The notes beneath the pieces are model-generated. The model made no database searches and was not told where the DNA came from. It was given only the letters and a program-made list of their open reading frames with translations. Made by a program: the position numbers and the translations under genes. Source: Schistosoma haematobium (Eukaryota; Platyhelminthes; Trematoda; Strigeidida; Schistosomatidae). From it: a DNA stretch of 64,000 nt. This document shows, in pieces, positions 43,801-56,427 of the stretch. Where the stretch lies: NCBI RefSeq assembly GCF_000699445.3, contig NC_067196.1:31640616-31704615 (forward strand), written 5' to 3'. Numbering within the stretch: position 1 is the first letter of the stretch; each line of letters begins with the position of its first letter.

Positions 43801-44299
43801 TGTTTAAAATTCACCGTGCAACAATTACATAGCAGAAACTGAAGTAGTTCAAATCACGACTTAACAGCATCATTAAGGTCCGTATCAGAATACCATTATA
43901 AGTAGACCCTATATCCAACTGTATCCAGAACAGAATGTCCTAGATTGCACTACTTTCCATAATAAATTTAATGTTATGACTAGGGATATCACTGCAACAT
44001 CTTTACCATAATACCTTACAATAATTGATTTAACCCTAACAATGGATAAAAACAAAATAATACCTGATTCTATAACAAAAATACATCCAAATAGGTTTGA
44101 ATAATTATTAATTATCAATCAATGAGCAAAAAATAGGACGATATATAAAGTATAATCACAGAATAATAAAAATACACTGTCAGAATATTTAACAATTAAA
44201 AATTCAACCATCTACCTTTTTATTTGATCTGAATTCATTGTCTAAAATATATAAAAAAACATAACTCTGATTAACAAACGTTAGGATATTTTCAAGTAA
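43801..44299. other. AT-rich non-coding DNA
   Basis: Nothing recognisable. Confidence 0.5.
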
Positions 44300-44400
44300 A
44301 GATGAATAGTGTCAAGCAGTGGAATCCAGGACACGCGTTTCGTCCTATATGTACCTGCATCCCAGTGTTGATGATTACACCAGCAAGAGACTGATCAATG
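44300..44400 (-). mobile_element. SM-alpha hammerhead fragment with half the core deleted
   Basis: The minus strand has GGGATGCAGGTACAT joined directly to ATAGGACGAAACGCG, then GTCCTGGATTCCACTGC. The stem I 5' strand, CTGATGA core and stem II 5' strand are missing as one block of about 16-18 nt. The remaining sequence is closer to the SM-alpha consensus than the 13.5-14 kb copies. Confidence 0.65.
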
Positions 44401-46499
44401 AGAAGATACATGTAAAACAACACCAAGTGAATTTAAACCTTAAGACAGTTCCAAGTATCAATACAAATGAAAAATCTGCTTATACATTAAAACAAATAAA
44501 TGATTAGTTCACTGAAATATTTAACGCGTGAAAAATAATCCGATATGTAGTCATTCAAGTGAAAACAATAAAACAGATGTAGGTAATAACATAATAGTTG
44601 TAAATGTAAATAAATATTATTGTTCAATTAATAAAACTACGGGCAACTAAATTAAACATACTAGTCAATTATTTTATTAACAACTCTATTCTAAATTACA
44701 AAAGTGAAATAAATTTATTTAAATCCATTGAAAATATAAAAGGTATCCTATTTAAAAGCGATAGTTTATTACTATCTCCTATATGAATATAACATTAACT
44801 TGATGGGGAACAACATCAAATGCTACTAGGATAAAGAGTTGAGATAAACGTTAACCTTTTAAAGGTTATAGTACCCATTATCGATCTGTTGTGTAAAAAT
44901 ATGAGTTTTCTTGTTGTATATACTAACTACTGAATTCGATCAGTCTTCGTTGAAATATGTTCAACTTCTAATTCGATTCAATATTCTTTGTGTAATGTGA
45001 AGTTCTAAGACAAAAAAAATAATGACAGTTATTTTCTGTGACTGAATAACACCGATCATGACATTAGTTGAAATGTATACAAAAATGAAGGGGTGTACTG
45101 TCCTAGTTTGTAATCAATTTTCTCCAATACAAGTCAACATGCAGTCAGAATGAAACACTTCAGCTTTCAATGTAAATATATCTTGTTTAAAATGTTGAGA
45201 GAAAAGTTCAGTGGTCTTTATTTTTAATTTCAAGCAATTAACTAATGCTCCAATGCTGCAGGGAATCACTTGATCCTTTTGATATTGCCTACATTTAATA
45301 GTTACAACTTTATTCTTCTTAGATCTAGGCTATTGATAGGTATAATCATTAGTTTATTGTATTATTTTTGGAAAAAGTTATTTATGGGCTGAGAATATAT
45401 ATAGTTTATCTGAAAGTTTTCTAGCTAGCGAACATAAGATATTTAAATAGTTAATTAGTGAACATTTTGTACCCAAAAAATTTTGTCCTCATTACGGTTG
45501 ATATCAGTCGTGGAATTGACCAAATGTTCTTGATCTTTTTACAAGACTTCAAAATCAAAGTAAACTTTAAACCTACGCGAACTCATGAATGAGTCCTTCT
45601 AAGAGGTCTTAAACTGTTAATTAGTAGCAGTCAGATACTTTCTGACATTCAGTAGTTAACCCGTGAGGGAAACTAACTTCATATTTCCATAGTTATCACA
45701 TATTTTCCACATACAGTAGAATTAAGTTTTTATTTGAGGCTTCCAGTAGATTTTGCTTCAATGTTTTAATATTCACAATAATTACTTTTGAATTTAACTG
45801 GAACCAGATACACTTATGTTATTACAATAATTCAGATTAAAAAAATCACATTTCTGGAATTTTATTACTCCCAAAGTTATTATTTAAACACATATATAAT
45901 GAGGCTTTTTGTTCAGGAGAAGTTCTATTCGTTTTTTTTCATAATGTTACCGAATACCTTCAATGTTTACGTAAAGCATTAGAAACAGATACAAACCCTA
46001 TACTAGTTAATAAATGAAACGGAAACATTTATAAGAAAAGAATCATGTAAATGATAATTTTATTCACAAATTAATATCAGTGACTGAATCTTTGTAACGA
46101 TGATCCTCACAGTGAATATGTTATACCCTTTATGATCCTCATAACGATTTCTAATCACTTATATCAATCAGAAATTAGCTTTTTGACCCTTAAAATAAGC
46201 TTGATACCGATAAGTCAGCCGATCAAAATTTAATTGTTCGCATAATCCAAATATAGTTTACTGAGAATGGAGCATCAAATATTGTTAATGAGTATTTGAC
46301 ATATATATTGCATGCAGGAAAACATGTAACATTTGAAAACTAATTACTATTCATCCAACCAAAAGATTAAAAGGACTATTAATTTTTTTCTAGCGGTTTG
46401 TGTAATATATATTATGTATGTAATAAATGATTTGTGTTTATTCATTATTACTTCTTGAGTTTTTCATATTGTGGATCTCATAACCTCATATAATAGAAG
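44401..46499. other. AT-rich non-coding DNA
   Basis: No recognised gene or repeat over about 2.1 kb. The 64-codon plus frame at 45788-45982 is unsupported. Confidence 0.5.
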
Positions 46500-46747
46500 T
46501 GTAGTGAACAGAACACGAGTGGGGGCATTTTAATAAAATCTAACAATCAAATAGTAAATACGTAATTTGCAAAATATCCATCAATTGTCTCATAATGACT
46601 CAGACTTCATTGTTCTTGCATTTTCATATAAATTGCATTATGTTTCCATTCTTTACTGTTCGATCCTCTTGTCTCTCTGCTTCCAGACTTTATGTTCCTG
46701 ACTAACATCATATACTACTTATGTCGATATAAGTAGCACACACCACA
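46500..46747 (+). mobile_element. solo-LTR-like element, family B (older copy)
   Basis: It starts TGTAGTGAACAGAACACG and ends GCACACACCACA. It shares TCAATTGTCTCA, CAGACTTCATTGTTC and the palindrome TACTTATGTCGATATAAGTA with the copy at 1014-1284. The flanking 5-mers do not match, so any target duplication is lost. Confidence 0.6.
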
Positions 46748-46988
46748 GTATGATACACCTATTTCTGAAAGCTTAAATAGTTTGGTTATAGCTTGTAAGA
46801 TAACTCACGTATTAAATTAAATCATCTATTTAATGAGTTTCGTGCTTAATTTATTCCTTTTTGAAGAGATTAGATAAGCATTTTTACCAAACAAAAAAAC
46901 AACAACCATAAGTCATACTACCTTAGCAAAGAATACTGACCGCAACAAATTACATTAAATATTATCCGGAACAAACTGATAGTCACCA

Positions 46989-47056
46989 ATCAAGTGACTC
47001 ATGATCTCAACTATTGAAATTACTACAATTTCCACAATACCCCTTCTGATACAAAA
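46989..47056 (+). repeat. isolated terminal repeat of the 405-bp SINE
   Basis: Only the tail (GACTCATGATCTCAACTATT through ACCCCTTCTGATAC) is present, with no SINE body on either side. It looks like a solo terminal repeat left by recombination between direct repeats, or an extremely 5'-truncated insertion. Confidence 0.65.
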
Positions 47057-47700
47057 ACCTAAAGTTAACCGTTCACCTCTTTCTTGTATATTTTTTTTGT
47101 CGATTATATTATCTTCAAAACTTTTTCAATGAGTTTTACAAATAAACTATATAGTTCATAAAATAAAACTCGACCTAAATTCTTCATTGAAATTCCTTTC
47201 ACATCACTAATTTGTTACTTTCAATAATAAAATACTTGCTATAATATCTTAATTGTTAGATTATTTCTTAATTTAAATAAAGGAAAACAGAAAGAATATT
47301 CTAAATCATTTAATTTATCAAAGTAACATTCTATTTTTGTTTGTTCTCTGTTAGAACTAAGAAACAAGAAAGAAAAAAAATGATACATTCAATCAAATTA
47401 GACTAAAATTGAACTAAGTATCTATTAAATTAGAAATAAAAAAAAATGGGAATGATAATAATTTATTCATTGAAAAATACAAAAAAAAAGTAACATAAAA
47501 TGAAAATAACTGACATAATATGATGAAGCATAAAGTATTTTATTGAATGTTTCTTTTATTTCGATTTGTTTGTTTTAAATCAGCTGATACAAGTAAAAAA
47601 CAATAAATGTAGCAGTAACTAGAAAACTAGTTTCTACATAGTATCATTTGTAAAAAGATTCAATTTTTTTGATAATAGAACTTAACTTTATATATATATA
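47057..47700. other. AT-rich non-coding DNA
   Basis: Nothing recognisable; short TA repeat at about 47689-47701. Confidence 0.5.
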
Positions 47701-47930
47701 TCAGTATTGTAGCGGTAGATAAATCCCCAAAGTAAATAACTCAGTAAGTCTTCGACATTGGATGCTGACCACATTAGTTTTAATGGACTTAACTAGCTGA
47801 AGGCGCTCGGTCATGCATCTGCACTAGATCACGAGTGGGAACGCCATGCTCAACATCCCCTGCAATTGTTAGCCAGTCTAGATCAGTTGATCCATGATAT
47901 ATTGATAGCCTATCAAATATATCTTCAAAC
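47701..47930. repeat. GC-richer island, unidentified, probably repeat-derived
   Basis: The base composition (GAAGGCGCTCGGTCATGCAT, GATCACGAGTGGGAACGCC) stands out sharply from its flanks. I find no coding frame or splice signals and no other copy in the window. Confidence 0.3.
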
Positions 47931-49559
47931 ATTCTCGTTTCTGTCTTTTGATTTCTTTTGGTGGATATGATTCATAGTAGAAGATGTTACTGGTCAAAAT
48001 GTTGTCAAACTACAAATGCCTGTGGCATCTTCAATATATTGAGGATTATTTAAAGAGTAAACAACTGGATTACTAACAGTTAACAAATAGATTGGAGGAA
48101 TTTATTTTAATCTGAAAAAATTGATTCGATGAATGGTGATGATGATGCAACAATAAATAACATTCTGAAAGCACAAATACTGTTTATCATTTGTTGAACT
48201 GAATACTTCAAAAAAAATTTTCTTACCGTTTTTTTTAAAATTTAAATTACTGTAGTTCCTACTTCTTTAAAGTATCACGAGGATTATGATAGAAACGGTA
48301 AGTTAAATCAATTATTTAAAATCCTTATGATAACTGCGTATTCAATCCCATTGTTAATTCTCTAATGAATAAACAAAGAAGAGAAATATATTCCGGATTA
48401 TAGATTGTATGGACTTTTTTACTAAGTTGTGCAAGTACATTATGCAGTTAATATATAAATTTAATCAAGTAAGGTAAAAAAAAGAAATATGATTTTCTGC
48501 TATTTTGCTGTACAATTTGAAATTAAGCAGTCTTTACGATTGAATAGGTTACAAAGTAGTTTACAGTTGTTATGTAAGAAAATTCATCCTATATCTTAAT
48601 AAGATAACAAAAGGTATGATTTATCCTCAAAAATTCTTTCTCATACATTTTATTCGTTAATCTTATTGTTATAATTAAAGGTTAAGTTGTGAATATTATA
48701 AAACGTTACACGTTAAGATTAATAAGTTTTAAACCCTCCAAGTTAGGTCATAGAGCTAACTGAATTTCTAAAATTTGCATATCTTTATCAAGCATATTTT
48801 TAGAAAAATGTGTGAATGTTAACACTTAGACTAACAATTCTTACTAACCAGATTAATCTGCTCAAGTATAAGTGGAGTGAATAAATCTGATTTATTGCTA
48901 ACAATATTTATATCAATCTGTAATTAAGGTCAATCATATATATATTTATGCATAAGCCACTTAACACCTACTTGAAGGGATGAACTCTAGCACTTAAGTC
49001 TAAGCTGCAATTTTGATTACTTGAGATTCTCTTTTAATATCTTTCTAGGAAGTTAATAAAAGAATGAAAATTCTCAGTCAGCTCAAGTTTTTCACCTATA
49101 TTCTCGTATATTCTGTGAAGTGTCCTGATTTTTATAGTTGGATATGTTCAAAAGAAAAGCTGCCATTCATATTTCGATACTGTTTGTATTTGTCAGTTTA
49201 GAAGATCAGTAACTTGAAGTAAAATGTCAGTATACAATTCCATTTATAGTTGATATTACACAAATGTTAGAAGAGAGTGAGAGATTCCAGATACAAAACT
49301 GAAATCTAAATTTTTCTATTGACCACACCCAACGATTTAAAAATCACAAATTACTCAAGTGAACAAATTACAGATATTATGGATGTAATATACTGAGGAT
49401 CAAACACTGGATAGCATCGCATAGGTTACTATGTAACAACAAAACAATCTGTTTCAAACTTCCCCTGATACAAAACTTAATGGTTACTAGTTAGCTTATA
49501 TAAAGTAAAGATGTTGATTTCTACTGTATTCCATAATGACAACTATAGTTCATTAGTAA
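47931..49559. other. AT-rich non-coding DNA
   Basis: Nothing recognisable. Confidence 0.5.
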
Positions 49560-49738
49560 ATGTCAGTCAGTAACAACATAGAACTTCGTACGTACGTACA
49601 TCAGTTCGAGTTGCCACACCACATTAGCAATCAGATACAATTGTCGATACAAATACCATAGTGGTGCAGGTACTAAATGTATAAGCATTAATCGGAAAAA
49701 TTAGGGTTTGAAAATGTTAACCAAGGAGTATAATGCAG
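49560..49738 (-). repeat. extra copy of the non-LTR element 3' UTR
   Basis: It matches 50282-50466 with scattered substitutions (shared TACAATTGTCGATACAAATA, CATTAATCGGAAAAATTAGG). It sits immediately left of the 806-bp repeat, in the same orientation. Confidence 0.7.
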
Positions 49739-49743
49739 TGACA

Positions 49744-50549
49744 CAATAACAGTCAATAGTTAAACTTTCAACAACAAAAAACCAGTGCCATGTAGACGAT
49801 AAGTGTAAATTAACAATTTTAATATTTCCATATATATATATAGCATTTTTATCAGTTAGAAGTTCTACACCATGATAACCAGCAGAGAGTGTTGTTTCAA
49901 TTATTCAAATGGTAAATCCAAAGTGGAAGATACTTACACTAAACTATACACTGAGTGATATCGAGTAATGATACATCGACAATTTAAATAGATTACCAAC
50001 AATTTGTACATCAATACTGCTGGCACAATGGAAAAAGATTAATAATGTTCATAGATGCTATGAATACATTCCACTAATATGTATTTGGAAAAAAAGAAAG
50101 ACTATATCAGTGTGGGCTTTCTGTCAATCACTATTTCAGAATTGCACTACTGATAAAGTTATTTGTAGCATAAAATATTTAATCACTTTGTAAAACATAT
50201 ATAACCCCAAAATACTAATGCCACAGAACAGAGATAGTGAAAAACAGAGGTAGAATTTACTTTTTCATAGCATACATAACAATCAGTCAGTCATTGACAA
50301 CGTAGAATTTCGTACGTACCTACATCAGTTCCATTTGCCATAACACATTAGCACACACATACAATTGTCGATACAAATACCATAGTGGTACAAGTACTAA
50401 ATGCATAAGCATTAATCGGAAAAATTAGGGTTTGAAGATGTTAGTCAAGGAGTATAATCCAGTGAAATGAATTTGGAAAGAGAAAAAATGGGACATGAAG
50501 AATCCAGAAGATTAGAATTTGGGAGAACACAAAGAGTGGATGCACCTGC
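49744..50549. repeat. 806-bp direct repeat, copy 1
   Basis: Read line by line, it is identical to 58104-58911 except for (TA)6 against (TA)7 at about 49831. The part from about 50282 onward is the 3' UTR and last codons of the minus-strand non-LTR element at 50550-51556. The remaining 540 bp is AT-rich and found only in these two places. Confidence 0.9.
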
Positions 50550-51556
50550 ATCATTGCAAACGATTTTGAGCCATGTCATTCAAGGTCTCTAACCATCGGT
50601 TGCTATCATCTCGTGGATCCCAACCAGGTAGCCTACACCTACAAACATGGCTTAGTCCACTTGTCAGTGACTTCATGGACTTGTGCCATGGCTTGATCTG
50701 GCCACCCCTAGCTTTCTTCCAACCTACTCCTACACCATAAAACATCGCACGCCGAAGCAGTCGGTCGTTGGGCATACGTAACACGTGTCCCAGCCATCTC
50801 AACTGATGAGGTTTCACTACTTCCTCAACTGACTTGCCATCCTTACCTAGTATCCGTTTCCTAACAACTGCGTTACTTACCCGGTGGTCCCAGGATATAC
50901 GAGCAATGTTCCGAAGACACCTATAATCAAATACTAGTAACCCACGAATATCCTCTACTCTTACCGGCCATGTTTCACAGCCATACAGTAGGACGGAACG
51001 AGCTTCTGCGCAGTAAACACGTCATAAATGACGCAAGTTGGCAAAAGCTAGTCCAGCCTTCTGTATCCGTGCTGAGAGTTAGTCACCCACCAAACCACAA
51101 GGGCTGATGAAACTCTCAAGATAATTGAAGCGATCGACACGCTAAATTACTTCACTCCCTATCATTAGTTCGGGTGTCGATGCAACCCGATCTTGAAGCA
51201 ACATTTCGCATTTCGAGGGGGAGAATCACATCCCGAACATGCTTGCATTGTTGCTTAGAGTGGTCAGAAGACTCTGCATTTTGTCAGCGTCTTCACCAAA
51301 TAGAACTATGTCACTGGCATATTCTAAGTCAGCAAGTGAATCCCCCGGTAGAAATTCAACCCCTGGAAATTTTGGATGAGGAAAGTATTATCTTTAAAAG
51401 CATGTCAACGACAAAGTTAAACAAGAATGGATTGGACAGCCCTGACGAACACCACTTGAGGTAATCAATTCTGATGACAATTCACCATAAGCTCTCACTC
51501 GGTCAGTTGTGGTCGAGTAGAGAACTTGTATAAAGTTAACAACTTTTGTAGACTGT
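50550..51556 (-). mobile_element. non-LTR retrotransposon relic (RT to C-terminus)
   Basis: Minus-strand frames in order. First, KVVNFIQVLYSTTTDRVRAY and GELSSELITSSGVRQGCPIH. After a frameshift, DSLADLEYASDIVLFGEDAD and KMQSLLTTLSNNASMFGM. Then VLLYGCETWPVRVEDIRGLL, LVFDYRCLRNIARISWDHRV, HQLRWLGHVLRMPNDRLLRR and SGLSHVCRCRLPGWDPRDDS, ending DMAQNRLQ and TGA. The RT catalytic motif reads YASD instead of YADD. The 88-codon minus frame (50551-50817) is its intact C-terminal piece, and the 96-codon plus frame at 51174 is a shadow. Confidence 0.85.
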
Positions 51557-52553
51557 TTTAATCAATATGTAGCTTTTTAACAATAATAAAAAAACCATTT
51601 ACTGACTTGGAAAACCACACAAATTTCTTTGTTATCAAGTAAATCAAACTGAATTTTATTTACTATTATAAAATTCGTGTTATTCTGTTAGTTTAAGGTT
51701 AAATGCCTTTTTTAACGAATAAAAAACGTAGTTGGGCAAACAAATATTCCGACGATTATTTATCATGAATTTGACAATGTTCAGTATTAGTTTTATGATT
51801 ATTTTCAAATCAGTTTATTACAATGTGAAACTAAGTGACCTCTTTATTATTTGATTCATTTACCCATATCAGATCCTATTACATTTAAATGTTATTGAGC
51901 TTAAGTCAAGTTCTAAGGTTTTGTATAATCACATTTAATGATTAATGAATACGTGAACACTTTCTAATAAATCATATACAGTAATTTTGGATGTTAATCA
52001 CGAACTGATTTCACAAAATTTTCATAGCCTACATTTTATATATTTGAAAGTAATGGATCTACAATGTCACTTGACATTATTATGAGAACTGTTCTTAGAA
52101 TATCATTGATAGCAAATTGAAGGAAAGGCAAAGTTAACCTAATTCGTGAATTTATCTTTCTGGATATCAAGAAGTTAGTAATTTAATGATATACACTTAT
52201 ATTAAAAATTTCCTTAACAAATTTCTGTTCAACGTAGTATGTTGAGCATTTCAATTTAATTATAATCAGAGTAATAATGACTACAAAACGATGAGATGAT
52301 TTTTCCAATTGAATAGGAGCAAACCCTTTGGAACAAGCCCTGTAATGCTTTGAATTTAAAGCATATAATATTTAATAAATATAACAAAATAAATTTACGT
52401 ACTACATTTTCATATCGTACTGAGAGAGACCATAAGCTAACGTTAACTAAGTATAGTATACAAGTAGATATATAGGAAATTAGGCCCATAGATTAGTGGA
52501 TTAATACAAATATGAAGTAAGCTTTATAAACTTGAATGTATTTAACAAACAAA
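51557..52553. other. AT-rich non-coding DNA
   Basis: Nothing recognisable. Confidence 0.5.
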
Positions 52554-52764
52554 TAATCAGTGGAGTTCAACCAGGTCTGTTGTGAGATAGTAACTCACTG
52601 ATGACAATGGTGAATGTGTCGCTCAATTTCGTGGATTAGTTGAAGTTAGACATTAACACTGTCGGACGCCGGCTCAGTGGTCTAAAGGTTAAGTGCTCGC
52701 GCGCGAGACTGACAGGTTCTGGGTTCGAGTCCCGCGAGCAGCGTCTTGGATGCACACTGCTGAG
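52554..52764 (+). mobile_element. hammerhead SINE (405-bp family) cut off inside the ribozyme core
   Basis: The 5' block, linker, A-box-like CCGGCTCAGTGGTCTAAAGG and B-box-like GGGTTCGAGTCCCG are well preserved. The copy ends right after GCTGAGGA, at position A9 of the hammerhead core. The 71-codon minus frame is a shadow. Confidence 0.75.
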
Positions 52765-55700
52765 GAAAGTTTGTTCAAAGAGCCAAGTTTCAACAGTTAT
52801 TGAATAGTCCAATCCTGGATAGTAATGACAGAAAATATGGAAATCATTCAATAGATAATGCGCTTTTGGGAATTTTTGTTAGATATCAAATAAATACCAT
52901 AAACTGTACGATCCAACTTTGAACACAGATTATGGATTAAGAATTGACTGTAATTAATGTAGTTTTGTCAACTTTAATAGGTATCAAAATGATTAACACA
53001 TAATGACTGAATGAATCGAGTTGTGGGTCAAATTCTCAGATTATTTCATACACATAGTTCCCTTTATTATTTTAAAGAGAGCAAGAACAAAGGTTGATGC
53101 AGAATAATATGAATTCATTTTATTTCGTTAGGTTCTCATCAGCTGCTTACAACCTAAAATATTTGAAAATCAGGGTTATTACATATATTGACATACTTAT
53201 ACAACAGAGGTCGATGAAGGATGAATATATGTAACGTGATGTAGCAGAGATTTCGTTCGAGTTAATGAGGTCACAAAATTTTGTTTCGAATATATAGAGT
53301 TTGGGAGGGAAGGTTCCAGAAAATTGAAATAGTGATTAGAAATCATGGAATTAGAACACATTAGATTATTATGCAATGAAGTAACTGAAAATAGATTGAT
53401 GTTAATAAAGAGAGATATGAACTGAAATTGGTCAGTTATGAATGATGTAATTATAAAATTCAGAAAGAGTTGAAATGACGTAATAAATAAAAAATAAAAA
53501 AGAGGGGGTAATGTTACTAGGGCAAAGATTATTATTATTATTAATCAAAATAAGTATCAGTAAACTAGGTTAGATGGAATAATTGTATAACTGAGAATAA
53601 TATTAAACGTACGGTGAGATTACGTAATGCACGAATCGATTTTTACTGAAAGATAGAAAATGGAATGCACTTATACTCTTACACAGAGAAAAATAATTAA
53701 ACCAGATAGATGTAAATTGAGTCAAATGTAGAGTGGGAGTAAATAAGCACATTTGGTTACCTTATGGTAAACACGATCGATCAGTTATGGAGACAATGTG
53801 GTTAACTTAATAGAAGAGTTTTCAAAAATCTAAGTAGCTATTTCTTGGGCTTTTAGTTCATTTGAACTAAGTGTGCTAAAATGGAACCTTCTTAAGCTAA
53901 GACTATAATTTTCGTCTGAAGATGGTATGGTAGATATACTTTTGAATAATTTTACAGGAACTAAAAAGTGATTATTTTCTTATAAACACATACATTGAAT
54001 TAGATTCAAATGTTTCCTATGAGATTATCCATTACCTATTGTCCACGGTTGATTTTCTTTCTTGATGCGGTTCATAAGTATTCTTTCAGCAAATTTATGA
54101 ACTTTCATCCCTATGAAAGACAACCGATAGGAACTTTTCATTTGTCCTTAAGGAAGGTGTGTCTCTCTTAATTAGGTTTCGCATTTAACTAGTGTTTTGA
54201 GTCATTGATATGTTACTGTTGCAAGTGAGAATTTAGTCAGTTTGGGTCGGCTTTCAATGTACTAAAAATCCCACTTCTCTTGTGCTGCTTCAGATCAGCC
54301 CAGACAATCGAAGATGTAAATGATAAATAATTTGCCTTCAAAACTATTCTACCACCACTTTGCCTACTATTCCATCAAATTTTTAGTTGTTTTAAATAAA
54401 TTTGGGTATTTTGTATGGTATGGTTTTGATCAGTCAGTCTAACAAAAACAGTATTCAAATGATCATATCTAATAATGGAGGCAAACATGGTTATAATCGT
54501 TAAGAATACTAGTATATTGTGTATGAATCGCATAAAATCTATAAAGCTAAATAAATACCACTTAGATCGTAAATTAGTCTTTGAATCCGAAAACACTGAA
54601 CGCAGGAAAGTATTTGATTTACACAATTTGATCCACCGTGAAACTGAAGGAGTACAAGCCCACAGCGTTTTACTTGAATTTGTTCATTTTTTGTTATTTA
54701 TCCTGTGTTTGATGAGTTTCTTTCGAGCTAGCTGCCTGAATTCTTAAACGAACTACTTCTTATTATTATCTTCAACGACATCCTCAGTCTTATTACGATG
54801 GTCAACCTCATCTATTTTCAGTATGATATGCCCTTTTATCAGCTCGGATTATCATTATTCATTATTTTCCAAAATTCTTAGTCATGTATAGTTTGCTACA
54901 TCCGAGTTATTGTGGTTTGTCATAACTCATGCTGGGTTTCTCTATTTAATAATGACGCTTCTAATGAGGTACCTAATATACAAGATTCATTACGAATAGT
55001 ATTGATACTTGTAATTCAATTATATTTCTATCATTTTCACTTTGACAATCTGACGAAACAACCAGTAATCTAGCAAATTTCTCTGAAAAATTCACTCTCT
55101 TCACCACATTGATTCAGTTAATCTCTCTTTCTGTTTGTTTTTTTCTGTTTTATTTCCCGACTATACTGTTTAGAGATTTCTATACTTGAATACATTTGAC
55201 ATTATTCTATTCAACTTCATAATTACAATTATCTGGTAATTTTTCATCATTTATGTAGTTTTCTTTTATGTTCATTAACATATGTCCAACATTTTCGATA
55301 ATAAAAGAGAAATGTATTTTTCTCAAAAAACAAAACGAAAAACTAAAATATCATTCTGAATAATTAATAACTTCACACTATATAGTTTAACATCTAGTCA
55401 CGTCATTGCTTACATTCAATAGAATATCAAAAATAAATAAAAATTCTCAAAGATGATTCAAGAATGTTTCTTGTTTTAAAATCATGAACTAGAAACAATT
55501 GAGAAATTATTGTACATTGAAATATTTATCATATTGTTTAACAACAGTTCATCTTCTCCTTACATATAAACACACAAACTTACATCATGTTGTGAAGAAA
55601 GAATAAAAATGAGCTCAATATACACTTGTCGTCTCAACATGTATAGATTTATGTATACATATATGCACAACATATTAAGAGCAGTAGTTACCGACATTAA

Positions 55701-55903
55701 TTACACATTGCGTGAGATAAAGTAGAACTATTTCTTAAGATATAATAAATATACATCAATGAATAAAGTATAGATTAATTGATGTAAATGAATTCAATCA
55801 TTATTGTCATCATAATTATCAAAGAAACAGTATGAATACAACTATACAATCAAAATTAGTAGTAAATAATGAATAAGATTTTTATGAAATGAATAAAGGA
55901 GAC
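52765..55903. other. AT-rich non-coding DNA
   Basis: No supported gene. Overlapping 83- and 90-codon frames at 54375-54747 have no recognisable motif. A minus-strand scrap at about 54040-54130 (MKVHKFAERILMNRIKKENQ) vaguely resembles an RT fragment. About 53080-53150 is loosely similar to about 19775-19870. Confidence 0.4.
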
Positions 55904-55909
55904 TTTATT
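55904..55909 (-). promoter_or_regulatory. candidate poly(A) signal of the INPP4-type gene
   Basis: AATAAA on the minus strand lies about 330 nt beyond the stop codon at 56239. It could be a chance match in AT-rich DNA. Confidence 0.3.
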
Positions 55910-56238
55910 TTTACAAAACACAATGACACAAAGGAATGAGGTTAGGAAAGACGAAAATTGGAAAAAGGAAATCAACGTGACTATAAAGTCAGTTATCATT
56001 AATAAAGTATTATCCATAGTATTTTGTTAGCAATAGTAATGATAATAATAATATTGAAACATACTTATACTCCACTTAAAGATAAATTGATTGTTCAAAT
56101 ATCAAAAGAAAGAATGAATCTCTTCTTCGTTTTCATCGATGATAAAATGAAAATAGAGAAAAGTCGATAGGAAAAATAAGAATCAGTGTCGAATAAATCA
56201 AATTGATTGTTGAATAAATCTACTATCGACGATATATA

Positions 56239-56427
56239 TTACGATGATACATTTGTAGAATATGTTCCCATTGGTGGTTTATACAATCTTGGAAATGATA
56301 ATAGCTGGAGACGACTGAACGCATATTTACGTTTACCAGTGTTTTTCATTACATTATCTAAACGTAGACCAGTGCTTCGAATACATTGAAGAGCTTTGGT
56401 AAAACAACTTTCATGCATACCTTCACT
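56239..56427 (-). CDS. INPP4: inositol polyphosphate 4-phosphatase, terminal exon
   Basis: The enzyme family removes the 4-phosphate from PtdIns(3,4)P2, ending PI3K signals on endosomal and plasma membranes. This exon encodes 62 residues and a TAA stop. Visible family blocks are CFTKALQCIRSTGLRLDNVM, KNTGKRKYAFSRLQLLSFPR and LYKPPMGTYS. They match the INPP4 C-terminal pattern (ALxCMRSEGxRxENxMKNxxxRKYAFNxxQLxxFPxxYRPPxGTY). The acceptor is TTATATTTTTCAAG just before 56427. The phase (0) fits the end of the upstream exon at 62129. The C-terminus ends STNVSS. The 60-codon plus frame at 56207-56389 is its shadow. Assignment is by remembered family motifs and supported by the matching active-site exon. 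Confidence 0.88.
   Translation of the reverse strand, partial: SEGMHESCFTKALQCIRSTGLRLDNVMKNTGKRKYAFSRLQLLSFPRLYKPPMGTYSTNVSS

Noticed and set aside
54040..54747. Possible reverse-transcriptase or gene fragment (83- and 90-codon frames and MKVHKFAERILMNRIKKENQ)
   Set aside because: The similarity is too weak and no second motif supports it.
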